Shown: positions 11,908 through 24,401 of the stretch, one piece after another
How positions within the stretch are numbered: position 1 is the first letter of the stretch
Layout of the letters: every line of letters starts with the position of its first letter
Source: Cheiracanthium punctorium
Taxonomy: Eukaryota > Arthropoda > Arachnida > Araneae > Cheiracanthiidae
DNA: 64,000 nt
Reading direction: 5' to 3'
Assembly: GCA_038373885.1 (NCBI GenBank)
Contig: JAWZYV010012261.1
Location: forward strand, 124,001 to 188,000
The notes under the pieces: model-generated
The model's input: the letters and a program-made list of their open reading frames with translations, nothing else
Databases searched by the model: none
What the model was told of the DNA's origin: nothing
Translations under genes and position numbers: made by a program

Positions 11908-12784
11908 CTGAAAAAAAAAAGAAAGAAATGGATGTAAATATACAGTGGCACACACACACACAAATAAATAAAAATCTAAACATATATGCATACATGAATA
12001 GTCCTAGGCACAGCGACCACATGGCATGTCTGCTTAGAAATCAATAATTTCAAAGCTTGAGAGAATCTACTGCCTTTGAATATATTATGCTTTCCGCCCG
12101 AAATTTCCTCGGATAAATGTGAAAATTTAAACCCAGGTAAAATTTATTTGTCTACCGAGTTTAAATGAATGATTTAAGACAAACATTAAAAGGCAAAATG
12201 GTCACAAATATAAAATAAAACGAATGATTTATATTATACTGAAATGTACTTGGGTGTGAATGGGGTTGCATTTTACAGGGTATCCTAGCTACTGTTTTCA
12301 ATATTGGAATTCGAAATTCATCGGCAAAAGTACTACTTGCTGCTTTTTAGGATCGACTTACAACAAACAACAGCAGTGCTTAAGTACGACAGGTAACTTT
12401 AACTTGTGACTGGCTGTGCGTGGAAAGCTGTTGTTCTTTTCTTCACACTAAGATTCAGTGGCAACCTTGCTTTAACAAGCGACCAAAAATAATTCTATGG
12501 AAAAAAATGTTCTTTAAAACAGTCTATTGAAAGAAACACTCAAAGAGGTGGAAGGGCCGGCAGAGAGGTGACCAGCAAGCAAAGCCACCCTCTCATTTCA
12601 TCAAGGAATTGAGGAGTTGACCTCTTTCGAGCAAAAACAAAAGCGGAGGTAAGCCATTCTTTTCTTTGGGTATAATTATACGTACGGGCAGACAGAAAAG
12701 GCATTTTTTTATTCCGTTTGTTTTTCCTGCAAATCATGCCAGAAATGAGGTTGGAAGGCGTCACTCTTCTAGGAATTCCTCAGA
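11908..12784. other. Intron sequence upstream of the large exon
   Basis: AT-rich DNA with a short CA tract near 11950-11960. The 74-codon minus ORF at 12540-12764 shows no motif or splice context. Nothing else is seen. Confidence 0.5.
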
Positions 12785-13255
12785 GTTTCAGGAACGGATT
12801 ATCGCAACACCTTCTACATAGAGAAAGCCTAACAACTCAAGCTTTGACGTCATCTGCAAGCCTACGAAAATGATAGTTTTATTTTCATAAAGTAAAACTA
12901 TTTAAAATTGCTGGTGATTGTTACAAATATTAGAAAATATCTTAAATTAGTAAACATTAAAATTAAAATACCTTTCTTATACAAAATTATTCATTATGAT
13001 CTATTTCCTTATCATATTGTCTAATTAGCAACAGTTAAAAACTGTCATTTGTCGTAAAATTAACTTTTTTATATCAAAGTATTAATATGTTGCTATGCAT
13101 GAGTAAACACACCAGAAAGTTTTAATAGTTTTATTTTGTGAAAATAAAACTTTTTAACGTAGGCCTAGTGATGACGTCAAAGCTTGGTGACATAGCAGTT
13201 GTTAGGTTTTCTTTACCCAGGAGGTGTTGATTATCGTGAAGTCTGCCGGTCCTTG
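12785..13255. repeat. Foldback repeat (probable MITE)
   Basis: Arms at about 12785-12912 and 13117-13255 are imperfect reverse complements. They share CCTAACAACT, AAGCTTTGACGTCATC, GCCTACG and TAGTTTTATTTT. The spacer is AT-rich. No clear target duplication or coding content was found. Confidence 0.6.
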
Positions 13256-13460
13256 CAGAACTCTCCATGGAATACGATTTCTTAGGGGAGAGAAAAACAG
13301 TGTGCATGACACTGGACCGATTATAGAAGATTCGGCGGGTCCTAGACCAAATAATTTTGTGTTCTTCCTGCATAGCCAGACTTCAACTGTCCCACTCACG
13401 GAGAATCATGATCAGTATTCGGATTAGAAGCAGTTTGCGTTACCCAAACCTAACAAACAA

Positions 13461-13690
13461 GGGCTGCGGTAACCCAATGGTAAGGAGTCGGGCTCGTAGA
13501 CGGAGGGCTGTGAGTTCCATTCCCAACTTTCAAGACCATCGTTGCACGTGCATACGATGTACGTTTGCCCTGAATCCATGATTTTTCTCGGCGGTCGTTA
13601 GCGGTTTTTGAAGGGTGCGAATAATCAGAAGTATACCAATTTCTGATGAGGATCCAAGTTGTGGTGGGAATCTCCGGGAAGCGCGCAAGT
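13461..13690 (+). mobile_element. tRNA-derived SINE
   Basis: The head GGGCTGCGGTAACCCAATGG resembles a tRNA 5' part with a degenerate A box. GTGAGTTCCATTCCC, about 35 bp further on, fits a B box. A non-tRNA body follows. The CTCGTAG anticodon-arm region is also present in the SINE near 42.5 kb, suggesting related tRNA ancestry. Confidence 0.6.
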
Positions 13691-14523
13691 ATAGATATAA
13701 ACTTCACTTTAATGTGACATGAGCTGCTCTCTCCCGTCAAAAACGAATAAATTCGTGAACAAACTGAATAAATTCGTGAATATAAGTTGGAGGGACGTTT
13801 GGACCTGCTCCTCTCCGTATCTTACACGGCGACTGCTCCGCCTCAGTTTGAAAGGATAAATGAAGACTTTGGTGCACCTTAACTTAATTCTACTCAAATG
13901 GCTTTTTATTAATTACTATTCGCGTTTTAACATATTAGTCAGTGTTAGCTAAACATAATTATGTCGGCCAACGAACGTACCAACCGAAAAATATTATTAG
14001 GCATCAAGTTTTTAGCGATTTAGCATTTCATAATGCTGAATGCACTTATTACACATTTGTAGTATACTAGCCGAATACCCGTTCTTCGAAAGAAAAAATC
14101 AAACATTTTTCAAACACACGTAATTGAAGTTTATTCCATTGCAGTAAAAATTTAAAAACTTTCAAATTGTTTCACTCCTAATGTAACGCAGTTACATGCT
14201 TTGCAACACCTAAACTAAACTTAAATAATAATAATACTTTGTAAAACTTTGTACTAGTTTTTTTTTTCGAACTGTTCTACATACTGCAGACGAAACTGTT
14301 TACGTTATTAGCCAATAGACTAGTCAGTAATACTTTTTTTTTTTTTTTTTGCTCAAACGATGCGATTCAGCACCAATAACGGAAATAAACAATCTTTTCT
14401 TTGCCCGATTTCAGCAGTATACATATCGTAAATGCGTGCAAGAAAAATAAAATTAAATAAAAATTTTCTGAATTTGATATTTCGAAGACGATATTTTGGT
14501 GTTCGCAACTGAACTGTGTAGAA
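13691..14523. other. Unannotated AT-rich stretch
   Basis: Near 14067 the sequence ACTAGCCGAATACCCG resembles the start of the element at 57179 but cannot be followed further. Poly-T runs lie near 14334-14350. No gene is seen. Confidence 0.4.
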
Positions 14524-14755
14524 CAGTGTTTCCCAACCTTTCTACTTCCCAGGACCGGCAAAAATATTTCACGGACAAGGGCCAGGAAGAAATAACAAAT
14601 ATTATGTAAGCATGTATTCTGTTTACTAAATCAAGTGTTATGAAAACGTTAACTTAGAACGACATTTTCTGCTGATCATTTTTTAATGAATTGATATACG
14701 TGGACCAGTCTTGCGGGTCAGCTCCGGTCGGCGAAAAAGGGGTTGAGAAACGCTG
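14524..14755. mobile_element. Small hAT-like MITE
   Basis: Terminal repeats CAGTGTTTCCCAACC and the reverse complement of GGTTGAGAAACGCTG resemble the CAGTG..TTCCCAACC ends common in hAT MITEs. The 8-bp flanks do not match convincingly, so the insertion is old or rearranged. Confidence 0.55.
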
Positions 14756-15344
14756 ACGCACAGAATAGGTAACTATTTTCTTATCTTAAAAAAGGAAAAA
14801 AATTCCATTGAAAAAGTACGAAGGAGCTAAAATCATGGCATAATATAGTCGTTTTCTGATTTGAAATTTGAAAGTGAATTATGGCCACTAAAAAAACAAA
14901 GATGCTCAATCTAAGTATTATTTATCAATGATTTAAAGAATATAAGACAGAAGAACGAAGAATACAAGAGAGAAAAAAAAACATTAAGGTTGCTATTCCC
15001 AGGGAATCGGAACCTGAAAATTTGTAAAACTGTTTCACCACACAGTAATGTAATTTTCTTATACTAACCGCCAAGGCGGCCATCTTCGCGGGCCCCTACC
15101 TCACAGTTCTTCACATTTACTACAGTTTTGCTCAAATTATTGTACTCATTTCAACGAACATCATGCTTTTTCTTTTTCATTGTATTTATCATTGCAATTA
15201 TTTAATTTAGGGTAGCTACAAAATTTGTGTATCATCATGAAAGCTAAAGGCGGCCATGCCGAGTACTGACATTGCAAAATGTATGAAAAGACAAAATTGG
15301 TGCCATTTCTATTAATGAAATGATTTTAAAAACAACTTTATAAG

Positions 15345-18300
15345 CATAGGCGCCGACTTCATGGGGCTTGAAGGGGCTTCAGTCCCCCCAATATTTTTAT
15401 TCAGGGGGCTGAGCCCCTTCAAAAATTTCACTCCAACTTATTTGTGTCAAATCATATTTCTTCCACCAAATCGGTTAAACTTAAGAATCCTAAAAATAGA
15501 GAATGTATCGCTAGCTTCTTCTGTCTCCCACTCCGCTTTTTCTTTCACAGGGATTCAGGAATTACGTTGGGCGCCTGTAATGCCGTAAGGCACTGATGTC
15601 AACCTTCTTTATCAAGAGCGCAAGCACAAACAAATGACCATCAGATAGCTAGGCAAAAAGAAACGGGTGTTTTCACCCCCAAGAACCCTTCAGATTTTAC
15701 ACCGTGACACAATTGATGTTGGAATTGCTTTCTAGTAGGGAGAAGACTGCGCTTTTTTTAGGAGGGTCGTTCTCATGTAATGTAATCTTTCTTTTTTAAA
15801 TCAGTACAGCAAAAGCTTTCACTTTTGTTCTATTGTGAGATACAGACTCTTCTGTAGACGTCTGACCATAAGGGAGATTTTCCCATTGTGCAAAACTGCA
15901 AACGATTGTGACATTCCCATTTCCCAGCAGTATTAAGTTTCGATGCTGAAAATAAACGTTTAAATGTGACTTAAAAACAATTCAAGGCAGAAAATTGATA
16001 GTCAAATTTAAGTTTGAAGATTTTAAATCATGAAGAACCTTGTGAGATAGATGAAAAATTGATGTTTAATACAGTTTCGGATATAGACAGTATTCATTTC
16101 TTTATACGCTTTATCAAAACTTTACTAATATCGAACGCTTAACGTTTCTGATTTAGCTACAGTTAAGAGCTAAATAAAAAATGATTTCATAAAAATCTTC
16201 GAGCAGCACAACTTCTGGATTATATTTTATAATTGCTTGCTCTTATCCTCTCTCTTTACATATAAAACTCTATCCCCCATCAAGGGCCTAATCAGAGGTG
16301 GGGGGGGCGGGGCGGACTACGCGGGCTGAGCACTACTTAGCTGTCTCCCAGCCCCCCTACGATTTTCAAAAATTTTTGTTAGTTTACACATAAATACGAA
16401 AATTTAGAAACGAACATTTGAAAACCATGAAATCTTTAAGAAGACTCGTTGTTTTAGGCGAATTTCGCTTCATAATTGCAAGATTTCTGTTCGGTTTATT
16501 ATTTTGCTACTCTTGGCTGCATGTGGTGCCAGTGGCGGTTCCAGAGGGGGTCACAGTGGTCATGACCCCCCTGGGCCTAGATTAACCATCTCGCCAAGAA
16601 AAAAGGAAGAAAAAAAAACGAGGGCCCAAGCCGAGCTTGGACAAGGCCCAAAATTCAGAGAGGCCTTGATCATGTGCATACATATCATATTGTGTTGCTG
16701 AAAGAGAATTCCTCTTTAGAAAACCATTAGTCTCTGACTAATTTACTTTATTTTATAACAACACTAAAGTATGCACACAATATTCTGACTATGTGCTCAG
16801 TCGTTGTTCCTTGGCAGAAAAATATGCAGCCGTTTTGTAAATATGTGCATTCATCCATATTCATCCATACATAGAGGGCAAATGAAAGGGGAGTCACAGC
16901 GAGCATGATTAAGGTAAGGGTGGATGGGGTAGTTGCCTCGAACCCACAATGAAAGAAAACGATCAAAATCAAAAAAATGGTTTTAGAAAAATGTGTGAAT
17001 TGGGCGTGTGATACATATACTCGTATTCGACCCCCACCTCCACCCCACCCACACTTGCAAATAGCCTCCCTCTTCTGTAAAAGCACTCTATGGAGCACCT
17101 ATGTTTGTAAATTATTATTTATGGAATATCAAACTAGCGTAACTGCTACAAAACCATAAAAATTATAGAGGAGGAAGGAGGGGGCTGTCATGGGGAAAGA
17201 GGGACTATACCTAAACAGGGCCGGATTACCCATTAGGCTGAGTAGGCTTTCATCTGTGGGCTCCTACCATTTTAGAGGCCTGCGTTAAAATTTAGAAGGA
17301 AAAAAATATAATTAAACATTATTAAAGCTATTTTAGCGTTAATATTTATACAGAATATGTATATGTAACTGAGAAAATAATTCTGATTCATTATTGACTT
17401 CGTACACAAGAAACACTTTTTGGCATTGTACACTTCTTAATTGAAATTTGAATGAATATGTGCTAGAAAGTTTGAAGCTGACTATTTAGCTTGAATTTTT
17501 ATGTGCACATTTCAGTGATACCTTGCATTAGATGGATGCATATTTTGCAAATTCAATAAGGAGAACTTTTAGCACTATGTTTACACGAACGGGCTATGGT
17601 AATCATAAGAAGGCTTATAAACAAAATACCCTTCGTACCCTAGTCATCACAATCATATTTTATACAACTCTTTTCCGTTCTGAATAAAAATTAATTTTCG
17701 TATATTGTTGCACAAATATCATCAGAATAAATTTCAAATAACATAATCCGTTATGGTTTTAGTTTATAAAATGAATACTATGTATCCATTTAGCCAAAGC
17801 GTCTCTGACTTACCAATTGCTAGTGTGCTAGTTTAATTTGTTTTGATAATTGTTTAGGTAATCTGGAACAATTTTCCAAATAGAAGGGTGATTTAGAGTG
17901 CAGTGGAGTTTTATATATGTTTTAAAAATAATATGGCGTAGACTATGATTTCGAATTAGATTTCATTCATTTTTTTTTTCCATTTTTCATATTATTGAGT
18001 ATTCTTATTTTAATGTAAAGTGAAAATATTGAGTATTTTTAAAAATTGTCTGTAAATATCTACAGTAATTCAGAGTGATATTTTTGGCATTGTATTATTC
18101 CACTGTGTTATTCCACTTTTAAATGTAAAGCACGATTATATTTTATACAACTTTTTTCCGTACTGAATAAAAATAAATTTTCATATATTGTTGCACAAAT
18201 ATCATCAAAATATGTTTCAAATAGCATAATTAATTATGGTTTTAGTTTATAAAATGATTACTATATGTCCATTTTGCCAGGAGCGTCTCTGATTTGCCAA

Positions 18301-19585
18301 TTGCTTATGTGCTGGTTTAATTTGTTTTCATAATTGTTAAGGTAATCTGGAATGGTTTTCCAAAAAGAAGTGTGATTTAAAGTGCAATGCAGATTTTATA
18401 TGTCGAGTTTTCTATGCGAAGTTCCACACGAAGCCCCCCCCCCCCCGGCCTAGATCCCTCGCGCAGATAGTTGGCCCCATAACACCACATTTCAACATTT
18501 CTTTTCATTTTTAATGTTATTGAAAGATTATATGAGTATTCTTAGTTTAATGTAAAATGAATATTTTCAGTATTAAAATGTTTATGAAGACCTAAAATAG
18601 TGTAGACTCTGAATTTTGATATATTCTCGCACTTGGATTTCTTTGTTAAATCATTTTTAAATGTTAACAAGGATGATATTATTGAAAAATTAATTTTTTT
18701 CCTGCTGTGAAAATACTATGAGAATGAATTTAAAAGTATATTTTATTTATTTATTTGTTTTTGTTTTTACAATTCAAATCACGGAAATCCGTTTAATATG
18801 TATGTGTCGAAGAGAGGACTTTGTATGATGGTTTGTATATTTGTTTGATTTGTTTTAATACATGGAAAGGAGATATTTATTACTTCTTTGCTTATGTTTT
18901 TTTAAATAATTTTAAATGTAATCTGTAAAAAGTTGTCAAAGAAATGTAATTTAAATGTGATCAGTTTTTCTGCCTTAAAGTAGTGCGACATTTAATTAAA
19001 GTCGATTCAATTTATGGGTATTTCATCATGTAGTAAAATAAAAAATACTATTTTATATTAGTAAAAATTATCTCTGATGAATGTTTGCAAGTAAATAAAA
19101 TAATCCGGATTTTAGTATTTCGCCTCGTTTGTACTTCTAGGGTATTTTGAAATATTAGCTGGAGTAATGTTTTGCAGAGCAGTTTTCCACATTTGACTGC
19201 ATGCATTTTCTTTCCTATGAAATTATCATTAAATACATTTCGAAAAGATTTTACTTGTTTTGCTGTTATTAACTTAATTAAAATTCAGTTGTTCTTTCAG
19301 AAGGGAGATTTGCTTTCTCCATATGTGTACTGAAGACTGATTCGAGATCTTGAGTTCAAATACTTAATTTAAAAAATGAGTTCAAAAAATTTTTGAAAAA
19401 TTTATTAAATGGAATTCCTTTTATTTTCATGAAAGTGTTATGTTAAAAAAGCACATTTTGAAATCTCAAGTCTAAAATTTCTGAACCCCTTTATTATACT
19501 GACGGAGAGAAGGATTTTGTGTCTCCCCGTCCACCTCCGTAATGATACGAGCCCCCCCAATAATTTTTACAAGTCGGCGCCCGTG
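15345..19585. mobile_element. 4.24-kb element with hAT-like 8-bp target duplication
   Basis: The left end is CATAGGCGCCGACTT. The right end, reverse-complemented, is CACGGGCGCCGACTT. That makes 15-bp inverted repeats with two mismatches, flanked by the exact 8-mer TTTATAAG at 15337-15344 and 19586-19593. G/C-run blocks lie just inside both ends. No transposase motif can be read in any frame, so it is non-autonomous or fully degraded. A near-copy of another element start (CAGTGGCGGTTCC, 16512) and a CAGGGCCGGATTACCC motif (17217) lie inside and may be nested remnants. The small MITE at 28379 has related ends. Confidence 0.75.
17660..18402. repeat. Diverged tandem duplication inside the 4.2-kb element
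   Basis: About 260 bp at 17660-17925 recur at about 18148-18402, offset by roughly 485 bp. Shared blocks include TATTGTTGCACAAATATCATC, split here as TATTGTTGCAC and AAATATCATC, and GGTTTTAGTTTATAAAATGA. Neither copy is coding. Confidence 0.7.
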
Positions 19586-19593
19586 TTTATAAG

Positions 19594-20224
19594 GTGATAA
19601 CGTGTTGTAAAAATTCCTACATAAATATTTCTTGATTACTGCAGCTGAGGGCTCTCATTACACGATCATTCCTTTCATGGTTCCGCCAATGGGTACTTTT
19701 CAGTTTTAATAACACCAGTGTTAATGTGCCAAAATTAGCAACCTGATGCTTTTATTGTATAGCTGCATTATTTAATACGTACCTATCCTTAGATGCAATA
19801 TTAACAATGTTTACAATATTTTTAAAAATATGGATAGGCATTTGTAATTTTCATGTCTCCTACGCAGATTTGTATTTCACCCATTTTCTTGCTCTTATAT
19901 ATCGTTAAAATAATGTGCTAATTGTGCCAAGGATAGCAATCTCGTATGTATCTTTTATTTTTACTTTATTCATTTATTTAATGGTAACAGGTGCAAGTAA
20001 TTTAACTTGGCGGAGTTGGCGATGAGTGATGTAATCATAAAGGAAAAACGAAAATACACCCGCTAATGTTTAGATCTAATTGTTGCCTTTCCCAGCGTAG
20101 AAATATCGTCTGTTTCGGTGCCGCATACGCCAGTGAATTATATAATAAAAGAAGATCGCAGCTTATTAACCTTGTTGGGTACCTAATGCGCGAACTCTAA
20201 ATGACGTCAATCTTATTTGACGTA
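19594..20224. other. Unannotated AT-rich stretch
   Basis: No ORF, repeat or RNA gene recognised. Confidence 0.4.
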
Positions 20225-20450
20225 TCTGCTGACCAGATTGTATGGTGGGTAACGCGCCGTACAACAGTTTTGGGTTCAATTCCCGGCGGTCGGGGTTCGA
20301 TCCCCGACTGGGCGCGGCTGTTATTGTGTTCGTCTCTTCATAGGGTGCGACCAAGGCCGCGCCGCCCATGTGTGCGATGTATGCGGTGCACACAGGAGCC
20401 AGATACTCAGAGGTGCCTTGAGGCGCCCCTTAGGTTAGGAAAACTGTAAC
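20225..20450 (+). mobile_element. tRNA-derived SINE
   Basis: GC-rich head with two B-box-like motifs, GGGTTCAATTCCC and GGGGTTCGATCCCC, preceded by TGGTGGGTAACGCG, which is a poor A box. A body containing GGCCGCGCCGCCC follows. The doubled B box suggests a rearranged or dimeric head. Short ORFs here on both strands are by-products. Confidence 0.55.
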
Positions 20451-21879
20451 GCATTCCTGAGTCTGCCGTAAAACTGCCACCATCTTTTATTAAAATGGAA
20501 TCTTTGAGAATGGAAGTTAAAATTGGGAATGTTTCAATAATTTGCTTCGATTCGAATTAACCCAATGTTTCTTCATACTTAGTATGCTGTAGTGATTAAA
20601 CATTACCTATGAAATGAAAGAGCAGTGGTTGTCATCGCTGTTTCCATTAACGAACAGCCGAATTCAAGTGACTACCAATGGATGGTCGTATGAAAGGGCA
20701 GTATATCGAATTTTCTAAGCTTTTTTTTTCTTTTTCTAAACTTTCGGAATTTAAAATAAATAAATATATCCATCAATCAATGTTTATGAATGACGTAATA
20801 AATAACTAGCCCTGCCCACTGGCAGAGTATTTTCGAAAAAACGTTCTACAAATGAGAATATGAAAGATTTTATAACTTTTTGAATTGGCTGACTAGTTAT
20901 CACAGTTCATTCAGTATCCACTGAAAAATTATTTTCAACTTTAAACACGGTTCCCATTAAGTTCCCATTTCGTTTAAACACGGTTCCCACTAGAGCACCG
21001 AAAGTGAAGCAGCACCGGAATGGCCATAGTGCTTCCAGTGCTTGGGAGAGTGAACTCTTCTCTCGACCGAGTTTGCTGTGGACCGTGTACGCTAAAGGGA
21101 ACGCTGGTGTCCGTAAAATCTGTCGTGGCTCCAATGTCCTCTTTGTTCAAACGATACCTCTGGGGATGTCAATCCAAGTGCTAGGTCTCTCATCTGGAAT
21201 AGATTCAAAATTAGGAGACCACACATAGGGGCAATGTTGGTCTGCCTATTTTGTGCCCCCCCCCCTAATGAAACAGACCAACATCTCCTGCCCTCATAGA
21301 TGTCAAGTATAATACAAGTAGGCCGTTGACCCGGCCATTGGAACGGAAAAAAGCCCTTTAGATTAGACCTCTTAGACCCTAAGTCCATAGCTGAGGACAC
21401 AGAAATCACCTAGTTTCGTACAGGATGGAGTCCTATCCTAATGTGCACACACGCACACAAAAAGAAAACGTTTTCCTCGAAAATTTAATAATCAGGACTT
21501 TATATTTAGAATTTTAGTTACAAATTCAGTACCCATTATCAAAAGAAAACATATTTGAACCAAAGAAAAGTCAGGTTAGAACGGGTTAATGTCATATACA
21601 GAAAGGTAGGGTTAATAGGGTCGAATATGCGTAACAAGTTGCGTTGCGGAAGGGTTTCAGAAATAAATAAAAATAAATAAATAAATAAATGAAAAGAAAA
21701 TCTATAATACTTTCATATTTTAAATACACACTGAAGTGCTATATGTTAAGAGCATCATAATCCATGCGTCGGCCCTATTTGTCTTCCTTGTTCCATAAAA
21801 CATTTTCGAATTAAAATCGCCTATTAAAACTGTTTTACAATCTTTGTCAGACATATTCTAACTATACTTTACCTTTATG
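20451..21879. other. Unannotated stretch with minor repeats
   Basis: Contains a C run at 21257-21266 and an (AAAT)n tract at about 21663-21690. The minus ORF at 21092-21409 and the others here match nothing I recognise. Confidence 0.4.
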
Positions 21880-22545
21880 ACTAGAAGTCAAAGCCCGTTG
21901 TGGAGGCAATTACAACAGGTGCTAGAGAAAACATTGAGGATTAAATATATTGAGTGAAGACGAAAATAAGTCTTCACTCAATATATTAAATCCTCGTCCA
22001 CCTAAAATAAATAACTTCATATTCAATTTTTATTATAGACCCAAATCGAATTTAATGTTCTTCTCGAAACGTGCGGAAACTTTTGGAGTTCGAACCATTT
22101 CGTTTTGTGTACACAGTTCCCTCTTATATTAATGCTTCATGTAGACGATCATTTTAATGCAAAAATAAAAATAATACTATGCAATCTAGTAAAACTATTT
22201 CAGACGAATTGGGATTGCAATTTTCCCTTCAAAGCCTGATGACCGTGACTTCAATATAGGACACCATGTCCATTGCGACAGCTGATTTTGTCACTCAAAC
22301 GATTCACTTTTTTTACTCTCGGAAATAAAATGGATCGGAAAGTAGCGAAAATTCTCTTTAAAATTAGGGAACGGGTAGATTTTCAGATTTTTAAAGTAGC
22401 ACAGATTGTTTTCTATATTTTTATACATAGTTATGAAAAATTTCAAGCAGATCGTACAAACGGTGTAGATGTTATTAGGCATTTTGCGCTTAACTTTTTT
22501 AATCTTTTTGGAGTAATAGTGGTAAAAGTTTTATCCTGGAATGGA
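21880..22545 (+). repeat. Dispersed AT-rich repeat, second copy
   Basis: This is the plus-strand relative of 8047-8620. Both contain CTAGAAGTCAAAG near the end, CCACCTAAAATAAATAACTTC and GATCGTACAAACGGTGTA. Conceptual translations also align, but each is broken differently, so no protein is claimed. This copy carries an inverted duplication at 21936-21995. Confidence 0.7.
21936..21995. repeat. Inverted micro-duplication (hairpin)
   Basis: Arms of 26 bp, GAGGATTAAATATATTGAGT.. and its reverse complement, differ at one base and flank an 8-base loop, GAAAATAA. The sister repeat at 8.5 kb has only one arm, so the second was added in this copy. Confidence 0.85.
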
Positions 22546-22769
22546 TACCCGGAATCGTTATAGAATCAGTGAGTGATTGATCAGCGTACACTGTCATAAA
22601 AAGTTCCTGAAATGAACAGTGATTGTGTTCTCTCATATATATATATATATATATACAGCTGCTGAATAACGAAAAATCGCTATTAAGATATCGGAGAATG
22701 GGGAGTATTAGAAATTTAAAGTGCTTACGTGCCTTCTCAATAAATCGTTGGCCGAGTGCATAAGACACT

Positions 22770-22890
22770 GAACAGGGTCGATGGCTGAGTCTGGCCAATC
22801 GATCTAACGTTGTGGAGTTTGTAGTGGTTTTCTCCACATGCAATGTCGATTCGCCCCTTAAAACCCTGAAAGTTCTCCGTCCATAGCACA
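22770..22890 (+). mobile_element. SINE body (ATCTAACG family), copy 1
   Basis: CAATCGATCTAACG followed by GTGGAG and GTGGTTTTCTCCACATG matches the shared body seen at 35.5, 37.9, 38.4, 57.5 and 62.4 kb. The tRNA-like head is mostly missing. Confidence 0.55.
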
Positions 22891-23620
22891 CCCCTTAGGC
22901 AGATTTCTCTAGTGAAGGTTTACCTTAACACAACTCCACCATCTTGTGCGAACTATCAAGATAGTCGGTCGGACATGGATTTATGTACAGGACAAGCGAA
23001 CAAACTTCCCCATTCATATTACTACGTAAATTGGAGATTCCGCCATTAACCGCACTACCTGGAGGCTGAAATTGACTCGGAAGTTTCACTGGAACATGCG
23101 TGCTCATATAAAACGGATACGAGCCTACCTTGTTATCGGGGCGTGGGTATTTAATTGTTTCTGAGACAATCTCGGAATGGGGTTGGGGGGCGTGATCGCG
23201 AGACGATGTTCGCGGAAGGCACTTGCAGCCGGTTTCTCGCAAGATGTTCCATGGTTCGTCCGTCCTTCACGGGAGAATTATGCTCGACTGCTTTCCACCC
23301 CACCCGATCCAAGTCATTTCGAACCGAATGGTATCACGGGAGCCCAGTTGAAAGCTTGAAAATTTAAAAAACTCTCTTAAGATCACGGAACTAATACATT
23401 TTTCGATTTTTAAAATAGCTACTTCAATTTTTCGGCTTATCTGAGAGAAATTTTAAATCACCAACATTGCGGACGCTTTCTTTCAGAGTTGAAAAATCCT
23501 CCAAAATCGGAGAACGTATGAATTTTTATATTTTTACAGGTAATTCAGAACTTTTTCTGGATATCATCCCAATTTCAAAGTAATTGATAAAACAGTTTCA
23601 GATATAATTTCTTAATGAAC
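22891..23620. other. Unannotated stretch, GC-richer patch
   Basis: 23130-23345 is GC-richer and open in several short frames, but no splice pair or motif supports an exon. Nothing else is recognised. Confidence 0.35.
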
Positions 23621-23628
23621 AATGAAAA

Positions 23629-23777
23629 TAGGGATGGATGCGAGACGAAAAATAGGCGTCTCGCAAAACAGCCGAAAAGCTTGGTCTTGTCTCGAAAAAA
23701 CAAACATATTGTTAAAAATGTTTGTCTCGTCTCACAAAAAAGCTGTAAATCTCTGTCTCGTCTCGCGTCCATCCCTA
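23629..23777. mobile_element. Foldback MITE (GCGAGACGA family), copy 1
   Basis: Ends TAGGGATGGATGCGAGACGA and TCTCGCGTCCATCCCTA are inverted repeats. The 8-bp duplication AATGAAAA flanks it exactly (23621-23628 and 23778-23785). The interior repeats TCTCGTCTCG-type blocks. Confidence 0.85.
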
Positions 23778-24401
23778 AATGAAAATTTCGGAAAGTCTTT
23801 GAAAATTGGCAGTCGCTGAAGTTTTTCTTTAGAAAATTTTTGTTAAAACTTAAAATCTAGAATAACTTGTTACACATTTGAGCCATTTTTCAGGCCTGTC
23901 GGGTAAATGGTGTAGATTTGATATACTACGAAACAATTAATAAGTCTACCTATCTGTCTATAAATAAAAGAAATTATCTGTACGTGTGTATGTGTGTTTG
24001 TCGAGAGGGGTGGTCTCAGACCTAAACGGGTTTACTAGAACATGTCCTAACACATCTCGAAGTAATTTTTTTACTTTACGTTTTATGCGATTTTTGGTAT
24101 ATATTTTATAGGCTAATACGTAATAACGGCGGTAATATACAGTGGCCTCCAAAGGTTAAACGAAAAACCGGTTTTTCGCATTTAATTTGCAAATGAATGA
24201 ATGTAGAAACACCACATTTGGATGACATGTGCACAAAACAGTTATGCATTGACTGCAACATAGAAGTTTACATTAAAAAACGCAAATATGATTTACAATT
24301 TAAAAAAAAAGCGTTCTCGCTGGAAAAGTCCATTCTTGTAAAAAATAATATATCACAGTTTTATGTGGTAAAATGTCATAGAAACATAACAAAAATGAGT
24401 T

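Noticed and set aside
11399..11911. Long plus-strand and alternative minus-strand ORFs over the GC-rich exon
   Set aside because: They are shadows of the GC-rich exon. Only one minus frame agrees with both splice sites.
20280..20320. Possible functional tRNA gene from paired GTTCGATCC motifs
   Set aside because: No acceptor-stem pairing or proper A-box spacing, so it is treated as a SINE.
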